Position numbers and translations under genes: made by a program. Below are positions 40,256 to 49,709 of a DNA stretch of 64,000 bases, piece after piece. A model generated the notes under the pieces. It worked only from the letters and a program-made list of their open reading frames with translations, did no database searches and was not told the origin of the DNA. Positions within the stretch are counted from its first letter, which is position 1; every line of letters starts with the position of its first letter. The stretch spans positions 124,001-188,000 of the forward strand of contig NZ_JAERRF010000002.1 in the NCBI RefSeq assembly GCF_016741875.1. Direction: 5' to 3'. This DNA comes from Streptomyces coffeae (GTDB taxonomy: Bacteria > Actinomycetota > Actinomycetes > Streptomycetales > Streptomycetaceae).

Positions 40256-40372
40256 GGTATGGCTACCTCCTTGTGTGGGCGCCGCATATCCCGCTCACGC
40301 CTCGCGCCGGCGAGGGCTTCCGGCAGACCAGGCAACCGGCTTGGGGGGTGAGGTGCGCCGTGAACATGTAGG

Positions 40373-43243
40373 TCACATGTCGTCATCAACGTCGTCGAGG
40401 TCGAAGTCGAAGGCCAGCTGGCCCGACAGAGCATCGTCCGGCGCGGCCTCAGCCTGGGGCTCCGTCGGGTCCAGGGCCTCCTCGATCTCGTGAGGCAGAG
40501 CGTAATCGTCCGCGAGTCGCGCAAGATGGAGGATCAAAGGCAGAGCCAACCCCTCGCGACCAGCACGGTAGTCCTCGCTGAAACGCTGCTGGTGGACGAA
40601 TGCGGCCCATGCCTCCGCGTCGTCACCGGGCTGGAGGCACGCAACGGTCACTTCGAGGAGGTCCGGGTTCCAGGCGTTCACCGTCGGCCGGTAGGCGTTG
40701 TTGCCCGAGGCATTAGTGTGCGGAGTCAGTTTGGCGTCGTCGTTGGTGAGCTTCGTCTGCGTGCCCGACTTGCCGATCGTGCTGTAGAAGACGCGGTCCG
40801 AGTCTCCCCGCACCCCGGGCCGCCACAGCCCCATCGCGATGCCCCCACGCTGCTTGCCCTCCAACGCGGGAGAGAGTTCCTCCGCTTCGGCCCAGCACTG
40901 TGCCGTCTCGTCCCGGCTGCCGTCGGCGATACGGACGACACGAAGCTGCTTGCCATACAGACCGATCCGCTGAACGGGACCTCCGTCGAGGCCGAGCCTG
41001 TCCCGTTCCAGACCGTCGTTCCTCAGCCACGGCCAGCGCTTCCGGACGTCCTGAGCGTGGGCCAGGACGAGCGTCGGAGTGCTGCGCAGTTGTGCGAGGG
41101 TCTTCTTGACGAAGGCCGCCGTGAGTGCCGACTGCTCCGCGCTGCTCTTCCTGTCCTCGACCCGTCCCGTCAACGACTTGAGAAGTTCGGGGTACGGTAC
41201 CCATGCGTGCATCTCGGCCGACTTGCCCAGCACGCACTTCGCGCCCGGCCGGATGAGCACCGCGATCGGCGTGAACTGCTGCTTGCCCGTGGGACCATCG
41301 AGGCGGCGTTCCACAAGGTGGAAGGCCACCTGGTTCAGCTTCGCGGGGATGAGCGTGTCGCCGAGCGTATGCTGAGGCACCAGCCGCATACCGGTCTGGC
41401 GCAGGCCGTCCGACCAGGCTGCGGCTGCACGCAGCCCTGCATCGGCGAGAGCCTCGTTCGTCTCCACATCCGGGTCCGGTGGACGGATGAACTGGGTCAC
41501 CAGGCCTGCGTCCGCGCAGCCCAGGCGGATCGCATGCTTGGGGTCGCTCCGTCGCTTGGCATGGCGGAAGGCGTCCTGCCCGTCGAGCTCCACGAAGGCC
41601 AGCCGCACCCCGGGGACGGCTTCCCGCAGTGCGGCCATGGAGCGCGCGACACCGGTGCGGCGCTCCTCGATGGCCTTGTCGTGTTCCTGCCCCCGGCGCG
41701 GCACACTATCGCCTCCCAGCGGTGCACCGAGACTCCCCAGGGGCCGCGTGTGCAGCCGGACGGTCAGCTCTTCCGCCTCCCACACCCAGGTATCGGGGCC
41801 CTGCACACGCCGGTGCCCGGCCAGCCCCAACCCCGTCTCCGCCGCGGCGATCATCTGATCGCGGATGGCGTCGTTCTGGTGGAGCACGACCGCGGTGAGG
41901 TCTTCCCCTTCGAGGGCTTCGGCCAGGCGTGCCCGCAGAACCTGAGCGTTGTGGGCCGCGTTCAGCTCACGCTTATCCAGGATGACCGCGAGGTCTCCGG
42001 GATCCTTCTCTTCCTTGTTCTTGGGAATGGGCGGCAGCGTCTTGAGCTGCTTCTTCGGCGGCCGCGCGTACGCACTGCGCTCGAGCTTCGGAACGGGAAC
42101 AAACTCGGGAGCGATCGCCTGCTCCGCCCACTCGATCAACCGCCGGCGTTCACTGGGCATCAGTCCGGTGCCGATGGTGTGCCTGCCCATGGCCGCCTGA
42201 TGCCCGATCGCGATCCGGATGCCGTCCCGGCCGTGGATCCAGTGGTCGGCCTCCTTCACCAGGCGGTCCGGGGAAGGCAGTGCGTCGAGTGCGCTGATCC
42301 GGGCGAGCATTCCTTCTGCTCCGCCCTGACGCCAGTCCGTGGTGCCGTTCTTCCACTCCAGCATGGCGACCGAAAAGCGTTGCGGCTGCGGGCCGTCGTG
42401 GACGAGGGAGTCGTCCGGGAGCAGGTACGCGGACACACCCTTGCCGTACGGCATGTAGACCTTGCCGGTGACGAACCGACGCACGCCGGCGGCCACGTGG
42501 ACGCGCGGGACGGGGGAGAAGGGAACGGTGCGGACGGTGATGCGGAGGGTCGCCGCGTAGTAGGCCGACCTGCCGTCGCTGCCACCGCGCCGCCTGGGTA
42601 CGTACTCGATCACGTTCGACATCAGCTCGGCGCCCCCGCTTCCCTGCCCCCTGGCCCCCGTGCGGCCGGCGACCTGCCGGAAGGCCAGCTGCTGCCCGTG
42701 GTGTTCGTACGGTCCCTGGCGAGCGATCCGTGAGGCGAGGACGTCGGGAAGCAACCGGTACACGTGGGGCGCGGGCAGAGCGGTTCCTCCGGGCGACACC
42801 TTCTGCTCGAGGAGGTCGACCCTGCCGGGCCGCCAGCTGAGAGCCACGGTGTCGAGGTCACAGAAGCAGCTCATCAGCAGGGCCGTGGTCTCGGGATCGT
42901 CGGCATCGCGCGGGAGGCTCTTGAGCCAGGTGGCGATGTAGAGGTTCGTCACCGCCATCGGGTACGCGTCCTGGCAGTACAGCCAGGGGTTCTCCGAGCC
43001 GAACTGTGCCGTGGAGTCGACCGTGACGATGTCCGGCGCGGTGGCGCGCATCAGCTGGTTGACCGCCGCTGTGGGTACGCGACGCCGTCGCTCGGCCTGC
43101 CCCTCGGTCATTCCGCCGTGGTAGAGGTGCAGGAGTGGTTCCTCCCAGCGAGCGGGCAGGGAGAGCGTGTGCATCGGGACGACGAAGGGTCCCTGTGCCG
43201 GGTCGGGCAGGTACGCCGCCGGGCGGTTGTATTGGTAGGCCAT
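40373..43243 (-). CDS. pPIWI_RE protein (divergent prokaryotic PIWI/Argonaute)
   Basis: The 956-residue protein matches the pPIWI_RE family: an N-terminal module (FVVPMHTLSLPARW), a MID-like centre, and a C-terminal RNase H-fold PIWI domain. Family-type segments are DPKHAIRLGCADAGLVTQFI, RVFYSTIGKSGTQ and LPLILHLARLADDYA. It ends in an acidic tail (FDFDLDDVDDDM). These proteins are predicted to bind nucleic-acid guides or R-loops in inter-genome conflict. I cannot assign catalytic carboxylates by eye. The ATG at 43243 has a GAGGAGAA ribosome-binding site; the open frame upstream overlaps the helicase gene. It is the last gene of the four-gene minus-strand operon. Confidence 0.85.
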   Translation of the reverse strand: MAYQYNRPAAYLPDPAQGPFVVPMHTLSLPARWEEPLLHLYHGGMTEGQAERRRRVPTAAVNQLMRATAPDIVTVDSTAQFGSENPWLYCQDAYPMAVTNLYIATWLKSLPRDADDPETTALLMSCFCDLDTVALSWRPGRVDLLEQKVSPGGTALPAPHVYRLLPDVLASRIARQGPYEHHGQQLAFRQVAGRTGARGQGSGGAELMSNVIEYVPRRRGGSDGRSAYYAATLRITVRTVPFSPVPRVHVAAGVRRFVTGKVYMPYGKGVSAYLLPDDSLVHDGPQPQRFSVAMLEWKNGTTDWRQGGAEGMLARISALDALPSPDRLVKEADHWIHGRDGIRIAIGHQAAMGRHTIGTGLMPSERRRLIEWAEQAIAPEFVPVPKLERSAYARPPKKQLKTLPPIPKNKEEKDPGDLAVILDKRELNAAHNAQVLRARLAEALEGEDLTAVVLHQNDAIRDQMIAAAETGLGLAGHRRVQGPDTWVWEAEELTVRLHTRPLGSLGAPLGGDSVPRRGQEHDKAIEERRTGVARSMAALREAVPGVRLAFVELDGQDAFRHAKRRSDPKHAIRLGCADAGLVTQFIRPPDPDVETNEALADAGLRAAAAWSDGLRQTGMRLVPQHTLGDTLIPAKLNQVAFHLVERRLDGPTGKQQFTPIAVLIRPGAKCVLGKSAEMHAWVPYPELLKSLTGRVEDRKSSAEQSALTAAFVKKTLAQLRSTPTLVLAHAQDVRKRWPWLRNDGLERDRLGLDGGPVQRIGLYGKQLRVVRIADGSRDETAQCWAEAEELSPALEGKQRGGIAMGLWRPGVRGDSDRVFYSTIGKSGTQTKLTNDDAKLTPHTNASGNNAYRPTVNAWNPDLLEVTVACLQPGDDAEAWAAFVHQQRFSEDYRAGREGLALPLILHLARLADDYALPHEIEEALDPTEPQAEAAPDDALSGQLAFDFDLDDVDDDM

Positions 43244-43282
43244 GGTGCCGTTCTCCTCAGGGCAAGGCGTGAAGTGTGCGGA

Positions 43283-43302
43283 CGCGACGCGGACACGTCG
43301 CG
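43283..43302 (-). promoter_or_regulatory. Hairpin before the pPIWI_RE gene
   Basis: CGCGACG and CGTCGCG pair around six bases in the 88-bp gap between the helicase stop and the pPIWI_RE start. It might slow or process the operon mRNA and lower or separate pPIWI_RE expression. Role is inferred from position only. Confidence 0.35.
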
Positions 43303-43331
43303 CATGCGGTGCGGTGTGGTGGCGGATGCCG

Positions 43332-46300
43332 TCAGCCCATGTCCACCAGGGCGCAGTAGAGCGGTTCGTACAGCTCACGGACGAGGGATTTGTCGATCGG
43401 GGCTGGGTGCCGCTCCGCCGTGTTCCCGTCCTCGAAGTAGGGGGCGAGCACCTCACGCATGCTCGCCAGCAGGCTGGTGTCGGGGGTGTCCGCGTCCTGG
43501 AATCCGGCTTCTCGGGGGGAGAAAGCCGCGTCGACGAAGACCACCCGGGCCGGCACGCCGCCGCGCACCAGACGACCGATGACCTGCCACATGACGACGA
43601 GCTGGTCCCAGGTGAACGACACCTTCTCCTCGTCCCGCAGGCTGGACCAGGCCAGCCTGCGGGTGAGGAAGCGGTTCCACTGACGGCGTGCGCGGCTGCG
43701 GAACGCCACGGCCGCCTGGTCAGGTGTGGCGGCGGCGAGCGCGTTCTGCCGGAAGGATCCGTCACCATCCCGGAGTTGGCGCACGGCCCAGTCGTTGATG
43801 GACTGGATGGCGAGTGAGATGTCGTCGGGCCGAGGGTGGGGGCGTGCCAGGAAGTAGACCGTGCCGATGGCCGCCTTGCCACCGCGCAAGACGATGTTGT
43901 GTCCTCGCTCCACGGCGAGCAGCGGCGCGACGAGAATGTCGCCGCCGACCGAGGGGAATGCCTTCACGTCACCGCGCGGCAGGGTCCGTGCGGCGGCATC
44001 CTCCGGCAGCCGGGTCCAGGCGGTGTCGGAGTCCGCGTCGTCGGACACGAGCCGGGTGACGCGGCCGTTCCACTCGGGGATCTGGTTGAGGTACTCGGCA
44101 GCCCGACGTGCCTCGTCGTAGCTGCCGACGAGCAACAGGATGCGGCGGCGGTCCGGATCGTCGATCTCCTTCAGCTCGGCGTCCAGCATGCTCTCGGCGT
44201 CCGGCAGGCTCCGGTCAGGCACCGCGAGCTGGTGCAACACGTGGAGGAGGGCCTGCGGGCGTTCTTCGGGGTCGCAGCCGGACAGGCGCAGCGGCTTGGG
44301 CCGGTCGTTTCCGGGCCAGTACAGGAACTCCTTGCGGAACTCGCTGCCCAGGACGGCTTCGACTTCCTCGTCGTGAGGACGCAGTACGGCACCGACCTCG
44401 GCGTGCACGTGGTACCTGCTCGAGGTGCCCGCCCAGCTCGTCGCGGACATGAGCAGGACGTGCGGGCCCGGACGGCCGTCCACGGCACACAGGTCGCCCA
44501 GTCGCATGAGCAGTTCGCGGCCCACGCCGTTGCAGTGGAAGAAGCGGAGTTCACCGCTACGGTCACCATCGCGCTCACGGTCGTCGTGACGGAACTGGAA
44601 GCCGAGCACGTTACCCATGGGCGACTCGGGGATGACCGCCTCGTAGTCCTTGGGGGGCCTGCGGGAGAGCACGTTCGAGGCGCTCTCGAGATTGAGGGCG
44701 GCCTCGACGCGCGGCCACAGCGTGGTCATGAAGTCGAGACGGCTGTGCAGAGCGGAAAGGAGCAGGGTGAACTCGAAGCGCCGGGCCTGGAGGTCGGCTT
44801 CCGCGAGTACCGTGCTGTCGTCTCCGACGATGTCGGTGAGCGTGTCGCGCAGCCTCTCACGCGTCCGTGCTCCCCGGGGCGCGTGCAGGAGCTCCAGGGT
44901 GAGGTGGACGAAGGTGTTCACCAAGGGTGTCACTTCGTCGTCGTCACCCGTGCTCTGCTGCTCGTGCAGCGGGTCGTCGCGGAACCGACCGAGCGCACCG
45001 TCCAGCGTCCGGGCCGCCGCAGGCGGGCCTTCGCCCTCCTTCCGCCCCGGGAACCAGCTGTCCAGCAGCAGACTGTGGAGGGTGAAGGCGCTGAAGTAGT
45101 CGACGCTGATCCACCGCCTGAGCTTGTCGTCCTTGACGAGCAGGGCGAAGAGGCGGTCGGTGGCGGCGCTGACCGTGTTGACGGCGTTGGTCCAGTCGTC
45201 GACGTCACGGGCGGACAATTGGAGCCGTCCGTCCCGGGCCATCTGCTGGAACTTGTGGACTGCCACCTCGTCGAACCAGGAGTTCGGGGCCTTGCCCACC
45301 AGAGTGCTGGCCGGGGCGAAGGCCGTGTCGAGCTGCATCTGGACCCGGTCCGCCTCGTCGACGATGATCAGGTCGCTGAGCCGGCACGCGAGTTCGAGGT
45401 ACCTGAGCTGTTCCTCGTGCTGGTGCAGCGGGACGGAGCTGTGCACCAGACCGGCCGGGGTGGCGACCCACACCTGTGCGTCGACCAGATCACGAGCCCC
45501 GCGGTGGCGCGGACAGCGGTTCCACAACGGGCACAGTCTCCGCTGCGGCTTCGAGCCTTGTGCGTCACGCTGCGTGCTGCTCTCCTCGTCGAGGAGGGGA
45601 TCGCCGTCCGTGGCCTCCTGCTCGGGGACGGTGTACAGCGTGATGCACGGTGCTTCACGGACGCCGAGCGGGCGGCGGGCTTCCAGGCCGCGCAGCACGT
45701 CGACGGGGCAGGCGCTGCTGAGGTAGGCGAAGCCCGCGTGGTCGTGCGCGAGCATGGTGGCGGCGCCGGCTGTGGCGGTGCGACGGTGCAGCCGGTTGAT
45801 GTTGCGCTCCCTGGTGGAGTGTCCGAGGATCGGTGCCGCCCGCACACCGAGCCGGTCGAACTGCTCCACCACGGCGAGCGTCTCGGCCACGTCCCCGACG
45901 ACGATGGTGACCCGGCGAGGTGTCCGGGTCACGAGGTGGTACGTCAGGATGTCCCGGAGGGTGGACTTGCCAGCCCCCACCATCCCCACGAGGTGCAGCA
46001 GCCGGTCGATCCTCAGCCGTCCCTGTTCGGTGAAGCGGCCGAGTTCCGCGTTGCGCACGAGCAGTTTCACCCGCCGAAGCCGCCCGGCCCAGCCGTTGCG
46101 CGGTCCCTCCGGCGCCGTCGCCTCTACGGCGTCCATCTCGTCGGCGGCCTTTTCAAGCTCTTCCCAGGTGACGTCGACGGGCTCTCCATGCCCGGCCGGT
46201 GGCGCGCCGAGCGCGTGGGCGCGCGGCAGGGTGTCCGTCAGCAGTTCCTCGTCGAACACCACGGAGTGAGTACGGTCCTGCACCCGGAAGGTGTGCTCTC

Positions 46301-46769
46301 CCTCCTCGGCGAACGGAATGGACCGCGTCGCGAACCGCGGAGGGGCGCTGAGCAGTTCTTCGAAGATCTCGAAACGGCTTGCAGCGCGCGACGTCTCGCG
46401 ACGGCGCGGCACGGAGCCGGGTCCGTCGACGTCGTATCCACGCAGGTGCTGGGGGACCTTCAGGTAGTCGGCCAGCGCCTCCGACCAGGCGTGACGTCGC
46501 CGCATGTCCCACAGGTAGTGGCGGGCGCGCAGAACGCGCAGCCGCTGTTCGTCGGTGCGGACGTCTCCGAACACCTCGCTGTACGGGTAACCACCCAGCA
46601 GCGGCCAGACATCGGCAGCCGTGCGGGTGGGCGTCACGTCCTGCAGGAGGTACAGGCCCAGTTCGACGTCGAGAAGGTCGCCGGGGCGGAAGCTGCCGAG
46701 GTTCGCCGGCCACACCTCGGTGAGCTGCTGCGGTGAGCAGCGCCGGTGCCATTCCCTACGGTCACGCAC
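43332..46769 (-). CDS. DinG-type Fe-S helicase with pPIWI_RE domain Z
   Basis: The 1145-residue protein is the helicase of the pPIWI-RE three-gene module. The first 230 or so residues resemble domain Z (SFRPGDLLDVELGLYLL, YPYSEVFGDVRTDEQRLR). The motor has Walker A GMVGAGKST (Lys268) and a DEAD box at 471-474 (IIVDEADRV). Four cysteines between them (354, 375, 413, 419; CPLWNRCPRH) fit an XPD/DinG Fe-S cluster. The C-terminal RecA domain includes VVMWQVIGRLVRGG, a motif VI-like element. The GTG at 46769 has an AAGGAGG ribosome-binding site and overlaps the upstream gene by 8 bp. Predicted to unwind DNA or R-loops for the PIWI protein. Confidence 0.85.
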   Translation of the reverse strand: MRDRREWHRRCSPQQLTEVWPANLGSFRPGDLLDVELGLYLLQDVTPTRTAADVWPLLGGYPYSEVFGDVRTDEQRLRVLRARHYLWDMRRRHAWSEALADYLKVPQHLRGYDVDGPGSVPRRRETSRAASRFEIFEELLSAPPRFATRSIPFAEEGEHTFRVQDRTHSVVFDEELLTDTLPRAHALGAPPAGHGEPVDVTWEELEKAADEMDAVEATAPEGPRNGWAGRLRRVKLLVRNAELGRFTEQGRLRIDRLLHLVGMVGAGKSTLRDILTYHLVTRTPRRVTIVVGDVAETLAVVEQFDRLGVRAAPILGHSTRERNINRLHRRTATAGAATMLAHDHAGFAYLSSACPVDVLRGLEARRPLGVREAPCITLYTVPEQEATDGDPLLDEESSTQRDAQGSKPQRRLCPLWNRCPRHRGARDLVDAQVWVATPAGLVHSSVPLHQHEEQLRYLELACRLSDLIIVDEADRVQMQLDTAFAPASTLVGKAPNSWFDEVAVHKFQQMARDGRLQLSARDVDDWTNAVNTVSAATDRLFALLVKDDKLRRWISVDYFSAFTLHSLLLDSWFPGRKEGEGPPAAARTLDGALGRFRDDPLHEQQSTGDDDEVTPLVNTFVHLTLELLHAPRGARTRERLRDTLTDIVGDDSTVLAEADLQARRFEFTLLLSALHSRLDFMTTLWPRVEAALNLESASNVLSRRPPKDYEAVIPESPMGNVLGFQFRHDDRERDGDRSGELRFFHCNGVGRELLMRLGDLCAVDGRPGPHVLLMSATSWAGTSSRYHVHAEVGAVLRPHDEEVEAVLGSEFRKEFLYWPGNDRPKPLRLSGCDPEERPQALLHVLHQLAVPDRSLPDAESMLDAELKEIDDPDRRRILLLVGSYDEARRAAEYLNQIPEWNGRVTRLVSDDADSDTAWTRLPEDAAARTLPRGDVKAFPSVGGDILVAPLLAVERGHNIVLRGGKAAIGTVYFLARPHPRPDDISLAIQSINDWAVRQLRDGDGSFRQNALAAATPDQAAVAFRSRARRQWNRFLTRRLAWSSLRDEEKVSFTWDQLVVMWQVIGRLVRGGVPARVVFVDAAFSPREAGFQDADTPDTSLLASMREVLAPYFEDGNTAERHPAPIDKSLVRELYEPLYCALVDMG

Positions 46770-47937
46770 GGCGTCCTCCTTCGGTACGCGGGTTCCCCGC
46801 CTTGTCGCGCGGGGCCGGGATCTCATCGGCGACCAGCCGCAGGAAGGCCTGGTCGTCCAGGAGGGTGACCCGGTCGGCCAGGTCCTCCGGCAGGTTGCGG
46901 CGGAACTGCCGCCCATACGCCTCGTTGTCGCGGAAGCGGTAGCGGGGCACGACGAGGAACGCCCGGTCGTACGGCGGCTCGTTTCTGAACGGAGTGAGGG
47001 AGCACGCCAGGAGAACGGGGTTCACCCGGTCCTTGACGTCCACCGCCCAGTGCCGTCGCCCCGGCAGGGGGACGCGCAGGTCGTACGCGTCGTAGTTGGG
47101 CCACATCTCGGCGGTGATTCCGAACTTCTTCTCCAGGGCGGCTTGCAGATCGGTCTCCGCGAGCCCGGGGCTGGTGATGAACATCCGCAGGGGGCGGCTG
47201 AGCTGGAAGACCCCGCCTTTGTCGGCACGGAGCGGCGTGCCTTCGTCCGAGGTGCCGTCGCGGCGGCACCGGTCCAGTTCGCACCGGTGGCCGCCGTGCA
47301 GCAGCGGCACCATCAGGCAGCGGCAGCGAGCGCACTGCCGGTACGTGCCGCGCCGCAGGTAAGAGGCGGGCACGGGCTCGTAGCAGCGCTTGATCACGTC
47401 GTGCAGCAGCATCCCGCAGTTCGGATCGCCGCCGAGCAGCGCCAGCTCGGCACCGGTCAGCACGGGCCTGGAGGTGAGCAGGGCCCGGAACGCGGTGTAC
47501 GCCTGCGGGGCCTTGGCGGCGCGGCACACGGCGAGTGCTTCCCGGATGCATTCGTTCTCGAAGAGCTCGGCGGCCGGGTCGGCCGCGCTCACCTCCCACT
47601 CCAGGCACAGCTGGTGAGGCAGCCGGGTCTCCGGGTCGACGAGCAGGGCCGCTCCGGGGAGGTTATCGGGTGGCAGCTCCAACGGCCATTCGGTCAGGGA
47701 CCGTTCGCAAGCCCAGCGGGCCATCTGCGGCACACTGCCCGGCGGTTCCTCGCCCTGGCGCAGGCAGTGCAGGACGAGTCGGTTGTACGCGTTCTGCACC
47801 TTCGCCGGGTAGACGGGGTTGGGTACTGTCCTCTGCCGGGACAGGCACGCCAGGGCGCTGGCGATCTGGCGAAGCAGCCCCTCGTCCGTGCCGACGGCGT
47901 CCTCGGACCGTGCGTCCCTCATGTCCGTCGTGGTCAC
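46762..47937 (-). CDS. pPIWI_RE domain Y/REase protein
   Basis: The 391-residue third component has an N-terminal helical domain Y, a zinc ribbon (Cys202, 205, 207, 219, 224; QCARCRC and HRCELDRC) and a C-terminal endonuclease-like domain. The putative PD-(D/E)XK site is Asp286 (YDAYDLRV) with Asp300-x-Lys302 (WAVDVKDR). It would supply DNA cleavage for the system. The GTG at 47937 has a GGAGG ribosome-binding site and overlaps the upstream nuclease gene by 4 bp; its stop overlaps the helicase start by 8 bp. A 744-residue frame reaching 48996 is an artefact of the opposite reading. Confidence 0.82.
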   Translation of the reverse strand: MTTTDMRDARSEDAVGTDEGLLRQIASALACLSRQRTVPNPVYPAKVQNAYNRLVLHCLRQGEEPPGSVPQMARWACERSLTEWPLELPPDNLPGAALLVDPETRLPHQLCLEWEVSAADPAAELFENECIREALAVCRAAKAPQAYTAFRALLTSRPVLTGAELALLGGDPNCGMLLHDVIKRCYEPVPASYLRRGTYRQCARCRCLMVPLLHGGHRCELDRCRRDGTSDEGTPLRADKGGVFQLSRPLRMFITSPGLAETDLQAALEKKFGITAEMWPNYDAYDLRVPLPGRRHWAVDVKDRVNPVLLACSLTPFRNEPPYDRAFLVVPRYRFRDNEAYGRQFRRNLPEDLADRVTLLDDQAFLRLVADEIPAPRDKAGNPRTEGGRRA

Positions 47938-49574
47938 GCCTCCACCTCTCCCACGACGGTGCCGTCGGGCGCGGCGCTCGGACACCATCGGGAGACCGGG
48001 CAGGACCGGCAATGCGGTCCGGGGCGGGCGTCCCATGTCTCGTCCTCCCGCCACGGGCCGGCGTACCGCCGCAGAACCGACAGCGCCTTCCGCTGCTGGC
48101 AGGGGTCCGTCGGGTCGATCACGTGCGGCTCGGAACCGTCCGGCCGGAGGATCTCCACCTCGACGCGCGAGCCGTCCGGATCGCCGCCCAGTGCTCCCTG
48201 CGCCAGGAGCGTCACCGCCAGGGCGAGTTGGGGGTAGGTGTCCAGAGGGTCCTCGTGGTGACGGCGCCGCTTCCGTGTCGTCTTGAGCTCCCGCCACACC
48301 CACGAGCCGTCCTCTTGGTAGAGCAGGTCGGGTTTGGCGATGACGACGGCCTGCGCCGCGGTGTCGTGGACGACTCGGAGGGCTTCGGGCTCGACCCGCT
48401 GGATGAGGGCGGCGTCCTGGAACGGACAGGCGTCGACGTGGTGGAGCAGCATGTCCCGACCGGTCGCAGCGTCCTCGTCGGAGACCCGCCAGCGTCCCTC
48501 TGTCCAGTTCTCGCACTCCGGGGGCATGTCGCCGGCCGCGCACGGCGGCCGTCCCGGGCGTCGGTGCAGCTTCTCGATCCAGCCGTGCACCGCCTGGCCG
48601 AGCCTGGCCGTGCTGCCGTACTCGTCGGACTTCGGCAGGTGCAGGGCACGGAGGAATCCCTGTGCGGGGCAGGCCGCGTGATAGCGCAGATCGCTGACCG
48701 ACACCTTCCTCAGCGGTGCCACCCGCGAGGGGAGTCCGAGGACGCCGGGCCTGCGCGGGACGGCCTCGCAGCCGGTGAACTGCTTGCAGTCCACGCAGGA
48801 CGAGCCGGGTACCGGCCTGCCGCCCGCCACGACACGGGTCACGTGCGCGTGCCCGTACTCGGCGTAGTACGCCTCGGCCTCCTCGGCCGTCCCGTCGAAC
48901 TGCACGCGCGACCGTCCGTCGGCGAGCCCGACTTCGACGACACGCACCCGCTCGGGCCGGGCGGCGGGTCCGTACGGCTGGAACGCGCGCGTCCACTTCC
49001 GGGGCCAGGCCGCCTGGCGCCCGTGAACAGCCACGTACCCGGCGATGGCGATCTCACCGGGCTCGGAGTCCTTGGCCTCGCCATGCCGCAGCCGCCAGTA
49101 CTCGCGCAGTCGTCCGCCGGCCGACTCGTACCTGCGCCACCAGGCGTACATCTCCCAGAACTTGCCGTTCTCCCGCTGGGCCACCCAGTACGGACGGACC
49201 GGCTGGAGCCGTTGCTCACCGTCGTCGGCGCACGCTGCCACGTACGTACGGAGGGCGTGCTCGGCATACGTCAGGTGACCGGGATGGAGGGCGGGAGTGC
49301 GGCAGCGCAGCGCCGCCAGGGCCTGGTCGGGTGTCTCACCATGGAACTCGACCCGGTCGACGGCATCCATGACCGGTCCGAGGGTGAACGTTTCGAGCTC
49401 CGGCTGCGGCAACCGGAGACGCCGGGCCGGCCAGAGACCGGGCCGGGCCTTGGCGGCGGCGTGCGAGGGGCAGGTGTGCTCCTCGCTCCCGCCTGTACCG
49501 GGCCCCACGCGAACGAGGCCGTCGTTCCCGGTCAGCCAGTGCGGCTTGTGCCATGCCGTCATGTCGTGACTCAT
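47934..49574 (-). CDS. Cas4/AddB-like Fe-S PD-(D/E)XK nuclease
   Basis: This 546-residue protein is the first gene of the pPIWI_RE operon. The C-terminal half is a RecB-family nuclease: His330 (RLGQAVHGWIE), Asp416 (IAKPDLLYQ), Glu429-x-Lys431 (RELKTT) and a Q/Y motif (DTYPQLALAV). Cys302 plus Cys522, 525 and 531 (CRSCPVSRWC) fit the four-Cys Fe-S cluster of Cas4 and AddB. The first 250 residues are a separate, Trp-rich domain that I do not recognise. It is not part of the classical three-gene module, but 4-bp overlap with the REase gene argues it is a working component here. Confidence 0.82.
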   Translation of the reverse strand: MSHDMTAWHKPHWLTGNDGLVRVGPGTGGSEEHTCPSHAAAKARPGLWPARRLRLPQPELETFTLGPVMDAVDRVEFHGETPDQALAALRCRTPALHPGHLTYAEHALRTYVAACADDGEQRLQPVRPYWVAQRENGKFWEMYAWWRRYESAGGRLREYWRLRHGEAKDSEPGEIAIAGYVAVHGRQAAWPRKWTRAFQPYGPAARPERVRVVEVGLADGRSRVQFDGTAEEAEAYYAEYGHAHVTRVVAGGRPVPGSSCVDCKQFTGCEAVPRRPGVLGLPSRVAPLRKVSVSDLRYHAACPAQGFLRALHLPKSDEYGSTARLGQAVHGWIEKLHRRPGRPPCAAGDMPPECENWTEGRWRVSDEDAATGRDMLLHHVDACPFQDAALIQRVEPEALRVVHDTAAQAVVIAKPDLLYQEDGSWVWRELKTTRKRRRHHEDPLDTYPQLALAVTLLAQGALGGDPDGSRVEVEILRPDGSEPHVIDPTDPCQQRKALSVLRRYAGPWREDETWDARPGPHCRSCPVSRWCPSAAPDGTVVGEVEA

Positions 49575-49653
49575 TGCCTCCCCCTTGTCTCGGAACAGAC
49601 GGCACCCTTCGGACCGGCCGGGTGCGCCTCCGCATTCGACCGTAGCAGAAACC

Positions 49654-49702
49654 TTGGAACTCATTGGAAGTTATTGGCATAGGTTGGTTCCTGCGCTAAG
49701 CT
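49654..49702 (+). promoter_or_regulatory. Divergent control region: promoter overlapping four phased TTGG boxes
   Basis: TTGG occurs at 49654, 49664, 49674 and 49684, exactly 10 bp apart. The third forms part of a TTGGCA -35 box (49674-49679), followed after 17 bp by a TAAGCT -10 box (49697-49702). Transcription would begin at about 49709-49710, on the ATG of the next gene, giving a leaderless mRNA. Boxes one turn apart on one helix face are typical of a cooperative repressor operator. The same stretch lies upstream of the divergent pPIWI_RE operon (possible -10 TACGGT, minus strand, 49639-49644). Confidence 0.65.
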
Positions 49703-49709
49703 GCCCCGC

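Noticed and set aside
48000..48996. Extension of the domain Y/REase gene to 48996
   Set aside because: It overlaps the Fe-S nuclease gene in a different frame and lacks a normal residue mix; GTG 47937 has a ribosome-binding site.
49654..49690. TTGG ladder considered as a minimal CRISPR or satellite repeat
   Set aside because: Units are only 10 bp with 4 fixed bases and occur four times inside a promoter; operator is a better explanation. No CRISPR array was seen anywhere in the window, although Cas4-like proteins are present.
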